From NCBI RefSeq assembly GCF_014269205.2, contig NZ_JABWRY020000001.1, forward strand, positions 3,596,001 through 3,660,000: DNA of 64,000 bases, given 5' to 3'. Below the pieces are notes generated by a model. That model had not been told where the DNA came from. It was given only the letters and a program-made list of their open reading frames with translations, and did not search any database. The translations under genes were made by a program, and so were the position numbers. Shown in pieces: positions 1-8,636 of the stretch. The DNA comes from Pseudomonas kermanshahensis. Its GTDB lineage: Bacteria > Pseudomonadota > Gammaproteobacteria > Pseudomonadales > Pseudomonadaceae. Positions within the stretch are counted from its first letter, which is position 1. The number at the start of each line of letters is the position of its first letter.

Positions 1-15
1 GATCGACAAGAAATC

Positions 16-1407
16 TCATGCTTTGTCGGCCTTCCCCGCCGCCGCCGCAAAACGTGCCAGGCGTACATCGAGGTGCCGTGGCCGCAGCCCGCGGTCCTCG
101 GCGCGCTCCTTGCGGCGAATGGCATTGCGCACCATCAGCGACCCCAGGTAGCGAATCGGCTCTGGCGGAAACAGCCCCAGCGGCCCCTGGACCAATGGCG
201 AGCGGGTCCAGGGGTTGTCCAGCCCCAGCGCCAGCGACGACAGGATTTGCCCCCCCATGTGGCACGGCCCGACGCCGCTGCCGGAATAGCCAAAGCCATA
301 GAACACGTTGCCCTGCCCGTCTAACCGGCCAAAGAACGGCAAGCCCGTGACAGAGCGGTCCGACGGGCCGTTCCAGCTGGCCGCCAAGGGCACGTCCGCC
401 AACGCCGGAAAAAACTCGCCCAGGCTTTCACGCAGCAGCGGCCGGTAGGGTGAGGGCTGGTCGAATACCGGCAGCATGCGCCCGCCATAGGCGAAGGTAT
501 TGCCGCCCTTGCCGAGCATCAGTCGGCCATCGGAGGTGTTGTGGTAGTAATGCACGAAAATGCGCGAATCGAGCACGCTGACGCCGCTGTCCAGGCCGAT
601 TTCGCGCAACAGTTCCGGGCACGGCTCGGTGATAATCATGTCGCTGGACACAATCGCTACACTGCGCTCGAACTGGGGGAACGCCCGCGCCATCCAGGCA
701 TTGAGGCCCAACACTACACGGTCGGCGTGCACCGTGCCGTGGGCCGTGCGCACCTGTACCGGCGCACCGTGCGCCAGGCCCGTCATGGCCGTGCCTTCGT
801 GAATGCGCACGCCACGCTGCAACGCCACCCGCCGCAGGCCGCGCACCAACTGCCCGGGCTGCACGGTGGCGGCGGCCGGGGAGAACCAGCCTTCCAGGTG
901 TCGCGCCGACCCCGCCAGGCGTTGCACCTGGTCCAGCGGCAGCCGCTGGAACGAATTCACCCCCTGCTGCTCCAGCGCGGCGATCACCGCATCGGTGGCA
1001 CCGACCTGGGCCGAGTTGGTGGCGGTGTACAGCGTGCCGTCCAGGCGGTAGTCACAGTCGATGCCATTGACCGCGCAAAACGCGCCGATGGCACCGATGC
1101 TGCGTTCCGACTCGTGTACCAGGCGCACCGCTTCGGCCGCCCCAAACAGGCGCTCGAGGGTGAAGTACTTGGCCGACCACGACAGCGCACAACCGCCATT
1201 GCGACCACTGGCGCCAGCGCCGCAGATGTCGGCCTCGATCAGCACGACATCCAGCGCCGGCACCGCCTCCTTGAGCATCAACGCAGTCCACAGGCCGGTG
1301 TAGCCGCCGCCGACAATGCACACATCGCAACGGCTGTCGCCTTGCAGCGGCGGGCACGCCGCTTCCTGCGCCGAATCCAGGGCCTGTTGCAGCCAGAAGG
1401 GTCTCAT
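16..1407 (-). CDS. FAD-dependent oxidoreductase, aminophosphonate-associated (PbfC/phn_aa_oxid type)
   Basis: 463-residue DAO-fold flavoenzyme. A GGGYTG dinucleotide-binding motif lies at residues 33-38 and the following GAGASGRNGG stretch is typical of the glycine/sarcosine oxidase superfamily. The opening FWLQQAL and the overall sequence resemble the family associated with 2-aminoethylphosphonate (AEP) catabolism (TIGR03329), whose characterised members oxidise AEP or N-methyl-AEP to phosphonoacetaldehyde. I chose the ATG at 1407 because AAAGGAAAG stands just upstream; a longer frame to 1542 overlaps the neighbouring transporter. It lies 14 bp downstream of that MFS gene, so both are probably one operon, opposed to a LysR regulator. 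Family call from memory of the family sequence; substrate is inferred. A generic amine or polyamine oxidase is the alternative. Confidence 0.75.
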   Translation of the reverse strand: MRPFWLQQALDSAQEAACPPLQGDSRCDVCIVGGGYTGLWTALMLKEAVPALDVVLIEADICGAGASGRNGGCALSWSAKYFTLERLFGAAEAVRLVHESERSIGAIGAFCAVNGIDCDYRLDGTLYTATNSAQVGATDAVIAALEQQGVNSFQRLPLDQVQRLAGSARHLEGWFSPAAATVQPGQLVRGLRRVALQRGVRIHEGTAMTGLAHGAPVQVRTAHGTVHADRVVLGLNAWMARAFPQFERSVAIVSSDMIITEPCPELLREIGLDSGVSVLDSRIFVHYYHNTSDGRLMLGKGGNTFAYGGRMLPVFDQPSPYRPLLRESLGEFFPALADVPLAASWNGPSDRSVTGLPFFGRLDGQGNVFYGFGYSGSGVGPCHMGGQILSSLALGLDNPWTRSPLVQGPLGLFPPEPIRYLGSLMVRNAIRRKERAEDRGLRPRHLDVRLARFAAAAGKADKA

Positions 1408-1421
1408 TCGCTCACTTTCCT

Positions 1422-2738
1422 TTAGGTACGCAGTGGCTTGATTGCCATGCTGGTGTTTGGTGCCACGTCGTTGCGCTGCACCGCGGTGGCCGGGCGGCTG
1501 TTCCAGTGCGGCAGCAGCACCAGCGCCGAGAACAGTGCGCAACCGGCGAACACGATGAACACCGTGACGCCGTCGAAATAACCCGGCAGCAGCCCGCCAA
1601 GCACGGCGCCCACCGAGCCGCAGCCGTTGACGAAGCCTGCTGCGGTGGCACCTGCCTTGGCGGTGCCGAAGTCGATGGCCGCAGCGCCGCTGATCATCGA
1701 GTCAGGGCCATACAAGGTCAGGCCCATGACGAACAGCAGGCCCACCACCAGCATCACGCTGCCGGTGTGCATGGCCGCCATGAACGCGGCTAGCGTCACC
1801 GTCAACAGCACCAAGCTGATCACGCACGCCGGCATGCGCCGTGCGCCGAACAGTTTGTCGGAGGCCAGGCCAATCATGATCGGCCCCAGCAGCCCAGCCA
1901 GTTCGAAGGCCGTGGGGATGATCGCCGCGCCGACCTTGCCCACCGACGGCATTTGCTCGAAGACGATCACTGGCCCCCACAGCAGAATGGCGTAGCGCGC
2001 CGGTTTGAGCAGGAAGTAGGCCAGGCCCAGGGTCAACACCGTGCGGTTACGCAGGATCTCGCGCAACGGCGCCCAGACGCTGCACAGGTTCGCGCCCGGT
2101 GCCATGCTCTGTGGCTCGGGCTCTACGGCAGGCAAGCCGACGTCTTCTGGCTTGTTGCGCTGCAGGAAGAAAAACAGCACAGCCACCAGGGCGACCACCA
2201 CGGCACTGGAGAAAAACGCGGCGTGCCAGGTGCCGACCAGGGTGTAAGCCCACCAGCCGGCAAACGGCGAGGCCACCAGGCCGCCAAAGGCATAGCACGA
2301 GCTCCACAACCCCAGTACCCGCCCGCGCTGCGCGGCAGGGAAGAAGCTGCCGATGTTCTTGCACAAACCGGCCCAGCCGGTGGACTGCGCCAGGCCTTGG
2401 ATCAACATGCAGGTGGCGAAGATCGGGAAGGTGGCGTAGCTACCCATCACCACCGCCGCCGCAGCCGAGATCAGCAAGCCGCCAAGCACCACCACACGTG
2501 GGCCGAAGCGGTCGGCAAGCATGCCCCAGGTGAACTGGCCCACGGCATAGGCGGCCAGGTAGATCGCGTCAAGGTTGGCCATGGCCGCCTTGTCGAGCAT
2601 GAAGCTTGGGTCTTCGGCGATGCCCAGCTTGGCGACCGAGAACGCCTTGCGGGTGAAGTAGAAGGCGGCGTAGGCCAGCCAGGTGATTGCGAAAACCTGC
2701 ATACGCCAGCGTTTGAACGTGGCTAGGGAATGGTTCAT
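1422..2738 (-). CDS. MFS transporter, organophosphate:phosphate antiporter (GlpT/UhpC-like) family
   Basis: 438-residue inner-membrane carrier with about 12 hydrophobic segments. The N-terminal YFTRKAFSVAKLGI region and the GQFTWGMLADRFGPR loop are characteristic of the OPA family, which exchanges phosphorylated organic acids or sugars for phosphate. Start at 2738 is preceded by a GAGG ribosome-binding site. It sits directly upstream of the aminophosphonate-type oxidoreductase and divergent from LysR, so an organophosphonate such as AEP or a methylated derivative is a sensible substrate guess. The specificity is inference from context only. Confidence 0.8.
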   Translation of the reverse strand: MNHSLATFKRWRMQVFAITWLAYAAFYFTRKAFSVAKLGIAEDPSFMLDKAAMANLDAIYLAAYAVGQFTWGMLADRFGPRVVVLGGLLISAAAAVVMGSYATFPIFATCMLIQGLAQSTGWAGLCKNIGSFFPAAQRGRVLGLWSSCYAFGGLVASPFAGWWAYTLVGTWHAAFFSSAVVVALVAVLFFFLQRNKPEDVGLPAVEPEPQSMAPGANLCSVWAPLREILRNRTVLTLGLAYFLLKPARYAILLWGPVIVFEQMPSVGKVGAAIIPTAFELAGLLGPIMIGLASDKLFGARRMPACVISLVLLTVTLAAFMAAMHTGSVMLVVGLLFVMGLTLYGPDSMISGAAAIDFGTAKAGATAAGFVNGCGSVGAVLGGLLPGYFDGVTVFIVFAGCALFSALVLLPHWNSRPATAVQRNDVAPNTSMAIKPLRT

Positions 2739-2982
2739 GTGAGTCTGACCTCTTGCTCAAGTGTGCCGGCAGAATGTGAAGAAACGCCTGTCTTGTTCTT
2801 GTGTTACGCACAGCGATGGCGGGGGCCCGTCATCGGGTCAGATGGCGCTGTATCAGCACCATGGCCCCGACCGGCGCTTGTGGCTGCGGCGGGGCTGGGA
2901 GGTATGGAAACAGCTGGTGACTGATAAATAAAATCGATTTATCGTATTTCACTCATAAGCCCAGCTTGTTACTGGAGTCGTC
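2739..2982. promoter_or_regulatory. Divergent promoter region with candidate LysR operator
   Basis: The 244-bp gap between the divergent MFS and LysR genes must carry both promoters. At 2928-2942, about 40 bp upstream of the LysR start, an AT-rich inverted repeat centred on AAATCGATTT (2931-2940) stands out from the GC-rich surroundings and is a plausible LysR binding site. I see no Pho box here, so induction by substrate rather than by phosphate starvation seems likelier. Confidence 0.4.
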
Positions 2983-3852
2983 ATGTCGGTGTCCCACGCT
3001 CAACTCAAGGCCTTTCACGCGGTGGCGGTGCACGGCAGCTTCACCCGTGCCGCGCAAAAACTGTTTCTGACCCAGCCGGCTGTCTCCGACCAGGTGCGCA
3101 AGTTGGAAGAGCGCTTTGGCGTGCTGCTGTTCCACCGCAACAAGCGTTCGGTGCAACTGACTGACCTGGGCGAGCGCCTGCTGGGCATCAGCCAACGCCT
3201 GTTCGCCTGCGAAGCCGAAGCCCACGAGTTGCTGCAGGACTCACGCGCCCTGCACACCGGCAGCCTGGTGTTGGCGGTGGACGCGCCGGTGCACGTGCTG
3301 CCGCAGATTGCGCGGTTCTGCCAGCGTTACCCGGGCATCCAGGTGAAGATCGAAACCGGCAACACCGATGAATCGTTGGCCCGGCTGTTCAGCTACCAGG
3401 CGGACCTGGCACTGCTGGGACGGGACGTCGACGATGAGCGCCTGCACTGCCTGCCGCTGCGCCGCGACCCAATGGTTGCCTTCGTCAGCCACCATCACCC
3501 TTGGGCCAGCCGGGGCTCGATCAGCCTGGCGGACCTGGATGACACCCCGCTGGTGCTGAGGGAGCCTGGGTCGGTGACGCGGCAGACGCTGGAAGAAGAA
3601 ATGCAGCGCGCCGGGCTGCGGATTCGGCCGGCGATCCAGGTGGAAGGCCGGGAGGCGGCGCGCGAAGCGGTGGTGGTGGGGATTGGCGTGGGGGTTGTGT
3701 CGGCGGCGGAGTTTGGCGCGGATGCGCGGGTGTGTGCGTTGCCGATTGTCGACTGTCAGCGGCATTTGACCGAGACGCTGGTGTGCCTCAGCGAGCAACG
3801 TACGCGGCGGGTGGTGGCGACGTTCTTGCAAATGGTTGAGGAAGGGCTGTAA
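2983..3852 (+). CDS. LysR-family regulator, aminoethylphosphonate-associated type
   Basis: 289 residues. An N-terminal winged helix (about residues 5-65, with SFTRAAQKLFLTQPAVSDQV) is followed by a type 2 periplasmic-binding-like effector domain. The sequence resembles the LysR subfamily described next to AEP catabolic genes (TIGR03339), notably the RLHCLPLRRDPMV segment. It is divergent from the MFS/oxidoreductase pair and is presumably their activator. The start at ATG 2983 follows CTGGAGTCGTC. Regulator class is certain; the effector is inferred from context. Confidence 0.8.
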   Translation: MSVSHAQLKAFHAVAVHGSFTRAAQKLFLTQPAVSDQVRKLEERFGVLLFHRNKRSVQLTDLGERLLGISQRLFACEAEAHELLQDSRALHTGSLVLAVDAPVHVLPQIARFCQRYPGIQVKIETGNTDESLARLFSYQADLALLGRDVDDERLHCLPLRRDPMVAFVSHHHPWASRGSISLADLDDTPLVLREPGSVTRQTLEEEMQRAGLRIRPAIQVEGREAAREAVVVGIGVGVVSAAEFGADARVCALPIVDCQRHLTETLVCLSEQRTRRVVATFLQMVEEGL

Positions 3853-3876
3853 AGCTGCATCCCCAATGTTTGCTTG

Positions 3877-3970
3877 GTAGCAGCAGCCTTGTGCTGCGAA
3901 GAGGCCGGTGCAGGCAGCATTGATGTATGGTGCCTGTACCGGCCTCTTCGCAGCACAAGGCTGCTCCTAC
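3877..3970. repeat. BIME, REP class 1 (inverted pair)
   Basis: Two facing copies of a REP with core GCAGCCTTGTGCTGCGAAG form a long hairpin (arms about 3877-3914 and 3932-3970). The left arm carries one change relative to the other class 1 copies at 10544, 11231 and 48095. It sits 24 bp after the LysR stop and could also act in transcription termination. Mobilisation by the RAYT at 10.75 kb is plausible. Confidence 0.85.
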
Positions 3971-4008
3971 AAGGATCGCGAGGATCACGAAGGTCGCGAG
4001 GATCACGC
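3971..4008. repeat. Short tandem repeat before the DUF2784 gene
   Basis: Two imperfect copies of an 18-19-bp unit (AAGGATCGCGAGGATCACG and AAGGTCGCGAGGATCACG) lie between the BIME and the ATG at 4012. They cover the position where a ribosome-binding site would be expected. Confidence 0.7.
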
Positions 4009-4011
4009 CCC

Positions 4012-4383
4012 ATGCTCTTTCGATTTGCCGCCGACGCGCTGGTGCTGTTGCACCTGGCCTTCATCTTGTGGGTGCTGTTCGGTGGGCTGATGGTACTCAA
4101 GTGGCGCCCCGCCCTGCTCGTCCACCTGCCCGCCCTGGCCTGGGGCTTGGCGGTAGAAGGGTTGCACCTGGAATGCCCGCTGACCGACTGGGAAAACCGC
4201 ATGCGCTTCGCCGCTGGCGACGCGGGCTACCACGGCGGTTTCGTCGAACATTACATCTGGCCGCTGATCTATCCGGCCGGGCTGACGCCGCAGATCCAAT
4301 GGCTGCTGGGCGCCATCGTCCTACTGGCCAACCTGGCCATCTACGGCTACGTGCTCGGGCGCCGGCGCCGCCCTACCGCGTAG
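4012..4383 (+). CDS. DUF2784 family membrane protein
   Basis: 123 residues with three or four hydrophobic segments (about 4-27, 31-48 and 95-117). The conserved HLECPLTDWEN segment followed by GGFVEHYIWPLIYP is the DUF2784 signature. Function unknown. I chose ATG 4012 because upstream codons in frame translate the tandem repeat and BIME. Its 3' end overlaps the convergent tam gene by 11 bp. Confidence 0.8.
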   Translation: MLFRFAADALVLLHLAFILWVLFGGLMVLKWRPALLVHLPALAWGLAVEGLHLECPLTDWENRMRFAAGDAGYHGGFVEHYIWPLIYPAGLTPQIQWLLGAIVLLANLAIYGYVLGRRRRPTA

Positions 4384-5149
4384 CGATCACGAACAAGCGC
4401 GGGAACGGCAACAGCACCTTACCATCGGTGGCCGGTGGGTAGTCGTGTTGCATCGCCTGCAGGTACATCTGCAGGAAGGCGGCTTGCTCTTGTTCGTCCA
4501 GCCTGGCCAGGTAAGGCCGCAAAGCCGAGCCCTTGAACCACTCAACCACCGCTTCGGCGCCACCCTCCAACGCATGATGGTACGTAGTACGCCATACATC
4601 CACCCGCGCACTCCGCGGGCTGAGCAGGTCGTAATAGAACGCGGCGTTGTGCCTGGGCGGTAGCTGGAAATCGGCGAATTTAGCGGCCCAGGGGCCTTTG
4701 CTGGCGATTTCGCGCAGTTGCCGGTGCGCTGGCTCGTCAAGGTTGTCAGGGGTTTGCACCGCCAGGCTGCCGCCCTCGCTCAGCTGGCTGAGCAGGTGCG
4801 GATACAGCGAAGCGTGGTCCGGCACCCATTGCAGCGAGGCATTGGCTAGGATCAGGTCTTGCGGCTCTGGCGCCGCCCACTGGGCGATGTCGGCAATGGC
4901 GCAGCGCACGCGTGGTACACACAGTCTTTTGCGCTCCCGGGCCTTTTCGACCATGTCCGGGTCGCTGTCCAACGCCGTCACCTGGGCATCGGGGTAGCGC
5001 TGCAGCAGCACCTCGGTCGAGTTGCCCGGGCCGCAGCCCAGGTCGGTGGCATGGCGGACCGGTCGCGGTGGCACGGCGGTCAGCAGGTCGCGTACGGCGC
5101 GGGTGCGCTCGTTTTCGAACAGGGAATACTGGGTGGCGGACCAGGCCAT
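4373..5149 (-). CDS. tam: Trans-aconitate 2-methyltransferase
   Basis: 258-residue class I SAM-dependent methyltransferase. The SAM-binding DLGCGPGN lies at residues 36-43, an acidic LDSD follows, and ANASLQWVPDH matches the Tam family. Tam methylates trans-aconitate, the spontaneous isomer of cis-aconitate that inhibits aconitase. Length fits the family (about 250). ATG 5149 is preceded by AAAGGAG; an in-frame ATG 42 nt upstream lacks one. Monocistronic. Confidence 0.88.
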   Translation of the reverse strand: MAWSATQYSLFENERTRAVRDLLTAVPPRPVRHATDLGCGPGNSTEVLLQRYPDAQVTALDSDPDMVEKARERKRLCVPRVRCAIADIAQWAAPEPQDLILANASLQWVPDHASLYPHLLSQLSEGGSLAVQTPDNLDEPAHRQLREIASKGPWAAKFADFQLPPRHNAAFYYDLLSPRSARVDVWRTTYHHALEGGAEAVVEWFKGSALRPYLARLDEQEQAAFLQMYLQAMQHDYPPATDGKVLLPFPRLFVIATR

Positions 5150-5268
5150 GTGCGGCTCCTTTGGGCGGGCAATGTGCCCAGCATAAGCCAAGTAGTGGCA
5201 CTTAGGGTCTATTCGCGGGCCGGAACCGAGCGTCTATCCTTGAAGTCAGTCCTTATATGCGCCTGCCC

Positions 5269-5436
5269 ATGAAAACATTCCTGGCCCTCGCCATACTGGC
5301 CCTGATCGCCGCTGCCGCCCTCCTCGGCTCGCCGTGGATGAACCAGCGTTTCCACATGCCGCCGGACAAACACCCGGCCCAACAACGCGAAACGGCCGGG
5401 TCCCCAAGGGAGCCGGCCGTTTCGAACCACAACTGA
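5269..5436 (+). CDS. Small single-pass membrane or secreted protein
   Basis: A possible 55-residue ORF: hydrophobic MKTFLALAILALIAAAALLG followed by a polar tail ending VSNHN. An in-frame ATG at 5257 would add four residues. No clear ribosome-binding site is visible. The last third of the frame is also a perfect 12-bp inverted repeat that can act as a terminator, so coding status is uncertain. I do not recognise a family. Confidence 0.4.
   Translation: MKTFLALAILALIAAAALLGSPWMNQRFHMPPDKHPAQQRETAGSPREPAVSNHN
5388..5424. terminator. Hairpin between small ORF and permease gene
   Basis: CGAAACGGCCGG (5388-5399) and CCGGCCGTTTCG (5413-5424) are perfectly complementary with a 13-nt loop. It lies 16 bp past the stop of the minus-strand permease gene, so it probably terminates that transcript. 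No long U tract follows. Confidence 0.6.
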
Positions 5437-5439
5437 AGC

Positions 5440-6849
5440 TTAGTGGCGTTTGGCGCTACGGACCTGATGCACCACACCCATGGCTACCACGACTGCGGCA
5501 GCAATACCGGTGGAGATCACCAGGATCTGGTAGTCAGGCATGAACGCCATGGTCACCAGGGCAGCCACGATAAACGCGATTACCAGGTAGGTCAGCCACG
5601 GGAACAGCCACATCTTCAGGCGCACTTCCTTGCCTTCGGCAATCAGCTTGCGGCGCATGCGCAGTTGCGAGAAGGCGATCACCAGGTACACCAGCAGCGC
5701 GATCATGCCGGTGGTGTTCATCAGGGTGTCCAGCACGTCTTTCGGGCGCAGGGTTTCGCTGAAGTTGATCAGCGCACACACCACCGCCACGGCGCACGAG
5801 CCCATGATTGCGTACACCGGTACGCCGGTGCCGGCGCGGGTGATCTTGAAGAACGACGGCGCGTCGCCACGCTGGGACAGCGAGAACAGCATGCGCGAAG
5901 CAGTGTAGTGACCGGAGATCAGGCAGCTGCTCACCGAGGTCAGGACCACGAAGTTCATCAGCAACTCGGCATACGGCACGCCCAGCAGCTCCAGGGTACG
6001 GCGGTAGGCGCCATAGCCCGAGACGCCCAGGTGCGGGTCGTTCCACGGTACCAGGCAGACGATCAGGAAGATCGAGCCAACGTAGAACAAGCACACACGC
6101 CACACCACCGAGTTGGTGGCCTTGACGATCTGCGCGGCCGGGTCTTTGGCTTCGGACGCGGCGATGGTGACGATCTCTGCGCCGAGGAAGGCGAACATCA
6201 CCCCGAGCAACGCACCAATCACCGTGGTGATGCCGTTGGGCATGAAGCCTTCTGCGGTCAGGTGGCTGATGCCACGCACTTCACCGAACTGCCAGACGTT
6301 CATCACCGCTGCGGTGCACACCACCAGGAAGCAGACGATGGCGATCACCTTGATCAAGGCAAACCAGAACTCGAACTCGCCGTAATGCTTGACGTTGAAG
6401 AAGTTGACGGTGATCAGCAGCAGGGTCGTGGCCAGCACGAACACGTTGACACTGACGTCAGGGAAGAAGCCATGCAGGATCTTGCCCGCCACATAGGCTT
6501 CCCACGCCATGAGGATGACCCAGTACCACCAGTACAGCCAGCCGATGGTGAAACCTGCCCAACGGCCAATGGCACGGTCGGCGTAGGTGGAGAACGAGCC
6601 GGTGTCAGGCGAGGACGTCGCCATTTCGCCGAGCATGCGCATGATCAGCACCACCAGGATGCCCCCTGCCAAGTAGGCCAGGACAGCGGCCGGGCCGGCG
6701 CTGTGAATCACGCTGCCGGAACCGACGAACAAGGCGCCGCCGATAACCCCGGCGATCGACATCATCGTCAGGTGGCGCGACTTGAGGGAGGCACTGAGCT
6801 TGCTCTCGTGCCCGCCTTTCGCGGTGGTGGTTGTGGATGTTGCGTCCAT
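5440..6849 (-). CDS. Amino-acid permease, GABA permease (GabP)-like
   Basis: 469-residue APC-superfamily transporter with about 12 transmembrane segments. GVIGGALFVGSG (34-45) in the first helix and AFLGAEIVTIAASEAKDP are typical of the amino-acid transporter/GabP group that imports GABA, proline or aromatic amino acids by proton symport. Usual length for the family. It is divergent from a MocR-type regulator, an arrangement seen with GABA uptake and metabolism, which favours GABA or a related omega-amino acid. Specificity is inferred. Confidence 0.8.
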   Translation of the reverse strand: MDATSTTTTAKGGHESKLSASLKSRHLTMMSIAGVIGGALFVGSGSVIHSAGPAAVLAYLAGGILVVLIMRMLGEMATSSPDTGSFSTYADRAIGRWAGFTIGWLYWWYWVILMAWEAYVAGKILHGFFPDVSVNVFVLATTLLLITVNFFNVKHYGEFEFWFALIKVIAIVCFLVVCTAAVMNVWQFGEVRGISHLTAEGFMPNGITTVIGALLGVMFAFLGAEIVTIAASEAKDPAAQIVKATNSVVWRVCLFYVGSIFLIVCLVPWNDPHLGVSGYGAYRRTLELLGVPYAELLMNFVVLTSVSSCLISGHYTASRMLFSLSQRGDAPSFFKITRAGTGVPVYAIMGSCAVAVVCALINFSETLRPKDVLDTLMNTTGMIALLVYLVIAFSQLRMRRKLIAEGKEVRLKMWLFPWLTYLVIAFIVAALVTMAFMPDYQILVISTGIAAAVVVAMGVVHQVRSAKRH

Positions 6850-7176
6850 CAGTTGTGTACCCCGTGCTTCTTTTTATCCAAGGAAAACTGTGAGACCCCG
6901 ATGGCTAGCGGCCTCACCTGTACATCAGTGCTAATGCGGGCAGGATGGTGTGAGCAAACACACGCAGGCCATCCATGGCGGCCTGCTGACGCGCCCGAAG
7001 GTTTGCCCTTCGAGCGAACTGAACATGCTTTATGTGGCGATATCCGACACCTAATGTAAAAATGTCCGACGCAGAGAGCCATGCACAGTGGCATGAATCT
7101 CGCACTGCACTGTACAGGTTGCCAATGCAGTACACCCTGCAGGCACCTGACGCTACGCACCCTGAAAGGCCCTCGA
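6850..7176. promoter_or_regulatory. Divergent permease/MocR control region
   Basis: 327 bp without a credible gene. Near the MocR side, a palindromic CTGTACAG (7110-7117) is followed by CAGTACACC (7129-7137); the pair forms a TGTAC/GTACA inverted repeat about one and a half helical turns apart, a reasonable MocR operator candidate. A translatable extension of the MocR frame back to 7081 has no ribosome-binding site. Confidence 0.4.
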
Positions 7177-8601
7177 ATGTTCGAATTACACCCAGACGCC
7201 CCCACTCCGTTGGTCAACCAGATCATCGACGGCTTGCGCGAGCTGATCGACAACCAGACGCTCAAGCCTGGGGCCAAGGTCCCGTCTATCCGCGCCTTTG
7301 CCGCGACCTACTCGGTGAGTACCTTCACCGTGGTCGAGGCCTACGACCGCCTGGTCGCCCAGGGCCTGCTGGTCAGCCGCGGCAATGCCGGGTTTTTCAT
7401 CAACCGCGCGGCCGGCGAGTTGCTGGACAAACACAATGTCGAGGCCGACACCAGTCGACCAACGTTCAACTCCGAGTGGTACCTGCAGCAGATCTTCGAG
7501 ATCCGCCAGCTGCCCTTCAAGCCCGGCTGCGGCTGGCTGCCCAATGACTGGATGTACGAGGAAGGCCTGCGCCGCGGCCTGCGCCAGGTCGCTGGCAGCC
7601 CGCTGGAGCTGTCCGGCTACGGCGACCCCATGGGCCTGGCCGAACTGCGCACGCTGACCGCACAAAACCTGCAGCAGGAGCTGTCGATCGTCGCCAACCC
7701 GGCGCAGCTGATGCTCACCCATGGCGCCAGCCAGGCCCTGGACCTGGCCGCGCGCACCCTGGTGCGCCCAGGTGACGTGGTGCTGGTCGACGACCCCGGC
7801 TACCCCAACCTGATGAGCATCCTGCGCACCCAGGGCGCGACGTTGGTCGGCGTACCCCGCACCCCTGCCGGTTACGACCTGAACCAGCTGGAGCAGTTGC
7901 TGGCGCATCACCGCCCGACCGCGTTCTTCACCCAGCCGCACCTGCACAGCCCGACCTGCTCGCGCACCCCGCTGCCGCAGTTGCATCGGCTGTTGCAACT
8001 GGCCAGCCAGCATGGCTTCCGCCTGGTCGAGAACAACCTGTACGCCGACATGGTCGCCGAACCGCAACCGTGCCTGGCCAGCCTCGACCACCTGCAGCAG
8101 GTGGTGTACGTCGGCAGCTATTCGAAGAGCATCTCGCCCAACGTACGGGTTGGCTACATGATGGCCAACCCGGAGCTGATGCAGAAACTGGTGCACCTGA
8201 AAATGCGCTCAGGCCTCACCACCTCGCAGGTGATGGAACGCGTGGTGTATGCCGCGATCATCGACGGCCGCTGGCGCAAGCATCTCAAGCGCCTGCGCCA
8301 GCGCCTGGCCGAGGCGCACCAGGAAGTGGGCCGGCACCTGCACCGGCTGGGCTTCGAGTTGTTCACCGAATCGGATGAAGGCATGTACATCTGGACCCGC
8401 CACCCCGCCATCCCCGACAGCGCGGAGCTGCTGGATGATGCGCTGGAGAAAGGCATCATGCTTGGGCCGGGGCAGCTGTTCATGGTCGATGCCAAGCCGA
8501 CCGGGTGGATGCGCTTCAATGTGGCGTTCAGTACGGACCCGGCGATGTGGGAGTTGTTGGAGAAGGTGCTGGTGAAGCATGTGCGGCGGGGCGGGGTGTA
8601 G
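7177..8601 (+). CDS. MocR/GabR-type regulator (GntR wHTH fused to aminotransferase fold)
   Basis: 474 residues. A GntR winged helix (about 10-75) is joined to a fold-type I PLP-dependent aminotransferase domain (about 110-470). The Schiff-base lysine is Lys317 in GSYSKS. The position that normally carries the aspartate contacting the PLP ring nitrogen appears as Asn286 (ENNLY instead of EDDxY). ATG 7177 follows AAAGG. It probably senses an amino acid or amine through PLP and controls the divergent permease. Whether Asn286 is a subfamily trait or unique to this protein is not known to me. Confidence 0.85.
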   Translation: MFELHPDAPTPLVNQIIDGLRELIDNQTLKPGAKVPSIRAFAATYSVSTFTVVEAYDRLVAQGLLVSRGNAGFFINRAAGELLDKHNVEADTSRPTFNSEWYLQQIFEIRQLPFKPGCGWLPNDWMYEEGLRRGLRQVAGSPLELSGYGDPMGLAELRTLTAQNLQQELSIVANPAQLMLTHGASQALDLAARTLVRPGDVVLVDDPGYPNLMSILRTQGATLVGVPRTPAGYDLNQLEQLLAHHRPTAFFTQPHLHSPTCSRTPLPQLHRLLQLASQHGFRLVENNLYADMVAEPQPCLASLDHLQQVVYVGSYSKSISPNVRVGYMMANPELMQKLVHLKMRSGLTTSQVMERVVYAAIIDGRWRKHLKRLRQRLAEAHQEVGRHLHRLGFELFTESDEGMYIWTRHPAIPDSAELLDDALEKGIMLGPGQLFMVDAKPTGWMRFNVAFSTDPAMWELLEKVLVKHVRRGGV

Positions 8602-8636
8602 GGACGGTGGTGTGGCGGGGTGTTCGCCTTGACATC

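Noticed and set aside
2739..2982. Pho box in the aminophosphonate cluster promoter
   Set aside because: I looked for paired CTGTCAT half-sites 11 bp apart and found none on either strand.
5443..7059. 538-codon plus-strand open frame opposite the permease
   Set aside because: Composition is His/Gln/Asp-rich shadow coding; the minus strand encodes an obvious APC permease with transmembrane motifs.
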